64,000 bases of DNA from Gilliamella bombicola (lineage in GTDB: Bacteria > Pseudomonadota > Gammaproteobacteria > Enterobacterales > Orbaceae): positions 207,186 through 271,185 of the forward strand of contig NZ_FMAQ01000003.1 of assembly GCF_900094945.1 (NCBI RefSeq), in the 5' to 3' direction. The translations under genes and the position numbers were made by a program. The notes beneath the pieces are model-generated. The model was not told the origin of the DNA. It worked only from the letters and a program-made list of their open reading frames with translations, and made no database searches. Shown one piece after another: positions 61,492 to 64,000 of the stretch (the first letter of the stretch is position 1; each line of letters begins with the position of its first letter).

Positions 61492-61546
61492 AAAAACAGC
61501 CAGAAAAAACTTTAATAAAATCAATAACTTTTCTGACCGATTTTTA
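61492..61546 (+). repeat. Dispersed repeat, copy A
   Basis: A unit starting AAAAACAGC and ending GACCGATTTTTA, about 90% identical to the copy at 63389-63444 and sharing its right half with the inverted copy at 27575-27614. It marks the left edge of the accessory segment. Confidence 0.7.
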
Positions 61547-61658
61547 GCGGAAAATCAGGACTTTTTGTTTTGGCGAATAGAATAAATTGAGTGCAGTGGT
61601 TTAGGACGTTTTGAGCTTGGGTGAACAAAATAGTTATCGTGACTACGTCCGAGTTGAG

Positions 61659-61938
61659 TTAGGGAATTTAAAGCGAATTCCCTAACAACCCGCGCTTTGG
61701 CTGCAGAATGTGGCCTGCGGCACTACTCGTATCATCCTGATACTCGCCTCTACGAGGCCATCTTCGCTGAGCTCAGATGTTCAAATTTGTTCCAGACAAA
61801 TTTGTCCGACGCCGGCGCTCGGTCTTAACGCACCGTTTGTGATGCGTTCCAGACGCAGCACAAACTCGCCAAACATCCCTGTTTGGCGTGCTAACCTCGC
61901 ACTGTTGTCGGCACATTCTGACGCCGGAATAGGACAAA
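61659..61938 (-). ncRNA. G+C-rich hairpin cluster, candidate structured RNA
   Basis: In AT-rich surroundings this 280-bp block is G+C-rich and is a chain of perfect or near-perfect hairpins: 61659-61685, 61729-61743, 61746-61758, 61782-61804, 61835-61865 and 61867-61888; TTTGTCC (61801-61807) also matches GGACAAA (61932-61938). Four of the loops read TCC, TCCAG, TCCAG and TCCC, so on the minus strand they present GGA. Open frames on both strands exist but have no known motif. Strand, promoter and terminator are unproven. Confidence 0.35.
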
Positions 61939-62082
61939 CGACATAACCATCGTTTTTGGAAGATATTATGTTTTTATAGTTATAAAATTGATTTTATTTA
62001 AATTAAATACCTTTCTGGCGTTTTTTTTTATTGCACTTGGCTAACAAATTTCATACTATTATCAAAAAATTAAGGAGATGAT

Positions 62083-62526
62083 ATGAAAAGAATATTGATA
62101 ATAAGTTTAGTTAGTCTTGCTTTATTCGGCTGTGGAGAAAATAAAATTACAAAAGAGTATCTTTTAGGTAATTGGCATTGTGTCGGTAATGAGTATGAAA
62201 AGGAAAACAGTGACGCTAATGAAGATTTTGATGATTCAGTGTCGTCGTCAGAAAAAACAATGACATTTAAAATGTTAGATAATGAACTTTATCAAATAAA
62301 TGAGGATGGAACAAAAATCTTGATTGACCCAAATAAAATGGACACTAATAAAAGTGAAGTTACAGAAAACGCCAAGATTAACACAAAAACAACAACAAAA
62401 ATTGTTAATAGCGACACCTTTAATTTCACAATTTTGGCTGAAATAAATAAAATTAATAGTAACAATAATAATAATATTATTGATCTTAGAACCAAAACAG
62501 AAGTGATTTGTACCCGAATAAAATAA
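62083..62526 (+). CDS. Small lipoprotein of unknown function
   Basis: A 147-residue protein with a lipoprotein signal (MKRILIISLVSLALFGC, cysteine at 17). The mature part is acidic and Asn/Thr/Lys-rich, with DFDDSVSSSEKT and a C-terminal CTRIK; two further cysteines could pair. An AAGGAGAT ribosome site is clear. A terminator follows. No family was recognised; it sits alone in the accessory segment. Confidence 0.75.
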   Translation: MKRILIISLVSLALFGCGENKITKEYLLGNWHCVGNEYEKENSDANEDFDDSVSSSEKTMTFKMLDNELYQINEDGTKILIDPNKMDTNKSEVTENAKINTKTTTKIVNSDTFNFTILAEINKINSNNNNNIIDLRTKTEVICTRIK

Positions 62527-62549
62527 GCATTCTCATCACTAATAAAATA

Positions 62550-62568
62550 AAGCCCGAAAGGGCTTATT
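62550..62568 (+). terminator. Terminator after the lipoprotein gene
   Basis: AAGCCC and GGGCTT close a GAAA tetraloop (62550-62565), followed by a short A/T tail. Confidence 0.7.
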
Positions 62569-62630
62569 TAAATTTAGTTAATTTATTATTAACCACCAAA
62601 GCAATTCAATCCCCCCTTAGAGAGTTTTTA

Positions 62631-62866
62631 TTAAAAATCTAGTAACTCAGGCTTGATTTGTAGTGCTTGGGCAATTTTAATCCGAGTTGCTTTTCTTAAC
62701 TTTTGGCTTTTTCCTATTGAGAATAAGCTGATTTGCTAATACCTATTTTATTCGCAACGTCAACTTGGGATAATTTTAAATACTCACGCCATGCTTGTGC
62801 TAGGGAATAATTATTATCAAAAACCATATCAACAACTTCGTTTGGTACACCTGTTAGCAAGCTCAT
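62631..62866 (-). pseudogene. Broken HigA-type XRE antitoxin gene
   Basis: From ATG 62866 the frame reads MSLLTGVPNEVVDMV, then AWREYLKLSQVDVANKIGIS and KSAYSQ, a HigA-like antitoxin helix-turn-helix. A stop codon (TAG for the expected TAT of SQYE) and a missing A six codons later interrupt it. The sense continues in another frame as LRKATRIKIAQALQIKPELL and DF-stop, the usual end of such antitoxins. No toxin gene is adjacent, so this is a relic. Confidence 0.8.
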
Positions 62867-62917
62867 CTATTTCTTTCTTTTCTAGCCAATATTTATGTAT
62901 TACGTCTGGAGAAAATT

Positions 62918-63253
62918 ATGCCAATAACACAAGATTTACAAGCCATTGAGGGTAAACAGCTTATACAACTAATAGAAGTGAATGGCACAAAATTGGGGCT
63001 TGATGAAGTGCTGAGATTTCATGCTTATAATATTTCGCCTGACGGGTGGACGTCATTTACCGCTGAGAATTTACCATCAATAAAATAACAAGGTAAAAAA
63101 TATTTACCGTATCAATATGAGTTAAAAGACATTGAATTAAGTAGCACTGCCCCACAACCAACACCAAGGCTATCAGTTGGCAATATAGACGGTAGAGTAA
63201 CGTTTGTACTTGGTGTAATAAACAACAATTTCATCTTTGAAAACCATTTTTTA
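62918..63253 (+). pseudogene. Fragment of a lambda L-type phage minor tail protein gene
   Basis: From ATG 62918 the frame reads MPITQDLQAIEGKQLIQLIE and continues to SFTAENLPSIK, then a stop (63086-63088) and, in the same frame, QGKKYLPYQYELKDIELSST plus PRLSVGNIDGRVT. In lambda gpL the matching part reads WQGRQYQPYPI and RPTLTVSNLYGMV. The reading frame ends early and the cysteine-rich C-terminal half is missing. This is a prophage relic. Confidence 0.75.
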
Positions 63254-63388
63254 ATATTTTGATTTTAAATTATCATTAAAAAAGGTTTGGAGCGGTTAAT
63301 TTGCTGTTATTGGGTCACTATTCGTGGTTTTGTTGATTTGTTAGTTGCCGGCGCCTTGCTTGGATTGTGTAAGTGATTGATTTAGCTT
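63254..63388. other. Decayed sequence between the tail-gene relic and repeat copy B
   Basis: A somewhat G-richer stretch with a short hydrophobic frame (VDLLVAGALLGLCK) but no recognisable gene. Confidence 0.3.
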
Positions 63389-63444
63389 AAAAACAGCAAA
63401 ATAAAAACTTCAATAAAATCAATACCTTTTCTGACCGATTTTTA
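63389..63444 (+). repeat. Dispersed repeat, copy B
   Basis: Direct copy of 61492-61546, same orientation, 1.9 kb away. Together they flank the hairpin cluster, the lipoprotein gene and the phage relics. Confidence 0.7.
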
Positions 63445-63757
63445 CTATGTTATTTTTATAGATTGCCGTATGGTTATTTTTTAACTTTGTTTTGAGGGCC
63501 AAGTCAGTTGATGTTTTTTGATATAAGCAAAATCAAAAACCTTTCGCACTCCAGTTGGGAAGTTGCAACCTAAGATGCGTATATCGCTGATTTAACAATA
63601 TCCCCTTACTTTCGTCCTTTTTATCAGCAAGCTTGCTGACAATTTTAGATTGAAAGTCTTGGGTGATGAATAAGTGCTATGTTAGTAGTGCTCATTTTAT
63701 TGTTAGGCATACTATGCCTAGCATTGAATAGATGCCATCAGTTGAATTAACACCACT
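63445..63757. other. Intergenic stretch without a recognised gene
   Basis: No coding frame was recognised. Two small palindromes are visible: TCAGCAAGCTTGCTGA near 63630 and TAGGCATA with TATGCCTA near 63705-63722. They may belong to decayed mobile DNA. Confidence 0.35.
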
Positions 63758-63831
63758 ATGTTAAAGTACACAGCAAACACTTATCATTACCACCAACTGC
63801 TTGGTTATTCTTATTTATTTTACCCTTGTGC

Positions 63832-63987
63832 CACCGCCATCGACGCTTTCAGCGTCGCCGGCGGCGGGGGCGGCGCGATTGTGGCTTCGCCGCAACAGCG
63901 CAACCCTAAGGGAAATGCCCCAACTTACGCGGGGGCGTTATTCTTTGTTAGATTGTCCTCTCAGGCACCATAACCGCCCCCGCGGCC
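63832..63987. other. G+C-rich palindromic block at the window end
   Basis: A very G+C-rich block in AT-rich DNA. It contains GACGCT-TTC-AGCGTC, and a 10-bp inverted repeat, CGCGGGGGCG near 63930 with CGCCCCCGCG near 63980. A 71-codon frame crosses it (SVAGGGGGAIVAS) but shows no known domain. It may be the edge of a mobile element that continues beyond the window. Confidence 0.45.
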
Positions 63988-64000
63988 CAAGGATTAAGGA

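Noticed and set aside
61710..61946. 78-codon frame across the hairpin cluster as a protein gene
   Set aside because: No ribosome site and no known motif; the sequence is explained by successive hairpins, and the opposite strand has an equally long frame.
62292..62495. Open frame opposite the lipoprotein gene
   Set aside because: It reads leucine and isoleucine repeats that mirror the Asn/Lys-rich coding strand; the plus-strand gene has signal peptide and ribosome site.
63758..63973. 71-codon frame at the window end
   Set aside because: It crosses from AT-rich into G+C-rich palindromic DNA and has low complexity (AGGGGG); coding is not supported.

Overview
The window looks like core chromosome of an AT-rich gammaproteobacterium (about one third G+C by eye). 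Gene order follows Escherichia coli in short blocks: accB-accC, raiA-pheA, dcd-asmA, hslV-hslU, sucC-sucD/cydA-cydB-cydX/ybgC-tolQ-tolR-tolA, fldA-fur, yciB-yciA-cls, tolC divergent from nudF-cpdA, and metG divergent from mrp. Protein sequences are close to those of Enterobacterales and Pasteurellales, but the composition and shuffled blocks fit the Orbaceae (Gilliamella-type insect gut symbionts) best. That placement is inference; there is no rRNA in the window to test it. No tRNA, CRISPR array or intact insertion sequence was seen.

Layout. 1-5.0 kb: truncated accB, accC, KDPG aldolase, a YadGH-type ABC exporter and mog. 5.2-9.5 kb: argR, then lysC behind a lysine riboswitch, a small GlsB/YeaQ membrane protein and cysS. 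9.6-15.9 kb: trmJ, raiA, pheA-mutY, an MFS carrier, a UbiF-type hydroxylase and an orphan tatA. 15.9-20.8 kb: an AT-rich gap with a perfect FNR box, a LexA/CI-like repressor without the autocleavage dyad, an ABC exporter and dacB. 20.9-27.2 kb: terC/alx, cycA, mltA, dcd and asmA. 28.0-37.9 kb, mostly minus strand: hslVU (sigma-32-like promoter), tolA-R-Q-ybgC, cydABX (FNR class II promoter) and sucCD. 38.0-47.5 kb: fldA, fur, yciB-yciA-cls, cpdA, nudF, tolC, and a LysR/oxidoreductase/SDR group. 47.6-61.3 kb: an orphan 163-aa protein, metG, mrp, a frameshifted PhoN-type phosphatase behind a CRP site, a DUF486 protein, tpx, sotB, uup, a 725-aa EF-hand membrane protein and glyA.

61.4-64.0 kb is accessory. 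It holds a G+C-rich hairpin cluster, a small lipoprotein gene, a broken HigA-type antitoxin gene, a fragment of a lambda L-type minor tail gene and a second G+C-rich palindromic block. Two copies of a ~55-bp repeat flank most of it, and a third copy lies at 27.6 kb.

Most genes are conserved housekeeping. The leads worth following are regulatory or decayed: the FNR box placed exactly at -41.5 for cydABX, CRP boxes in front of cpdA and the acid phosphatase, the A8T6 tract that frameshifts that phosphatase, the dyad-less repressor, the repeat family, and the minus-strand hairpins at 61.7-61.9 kb with GGA in their loops, reminiscent of CsrA-binding RNAs.
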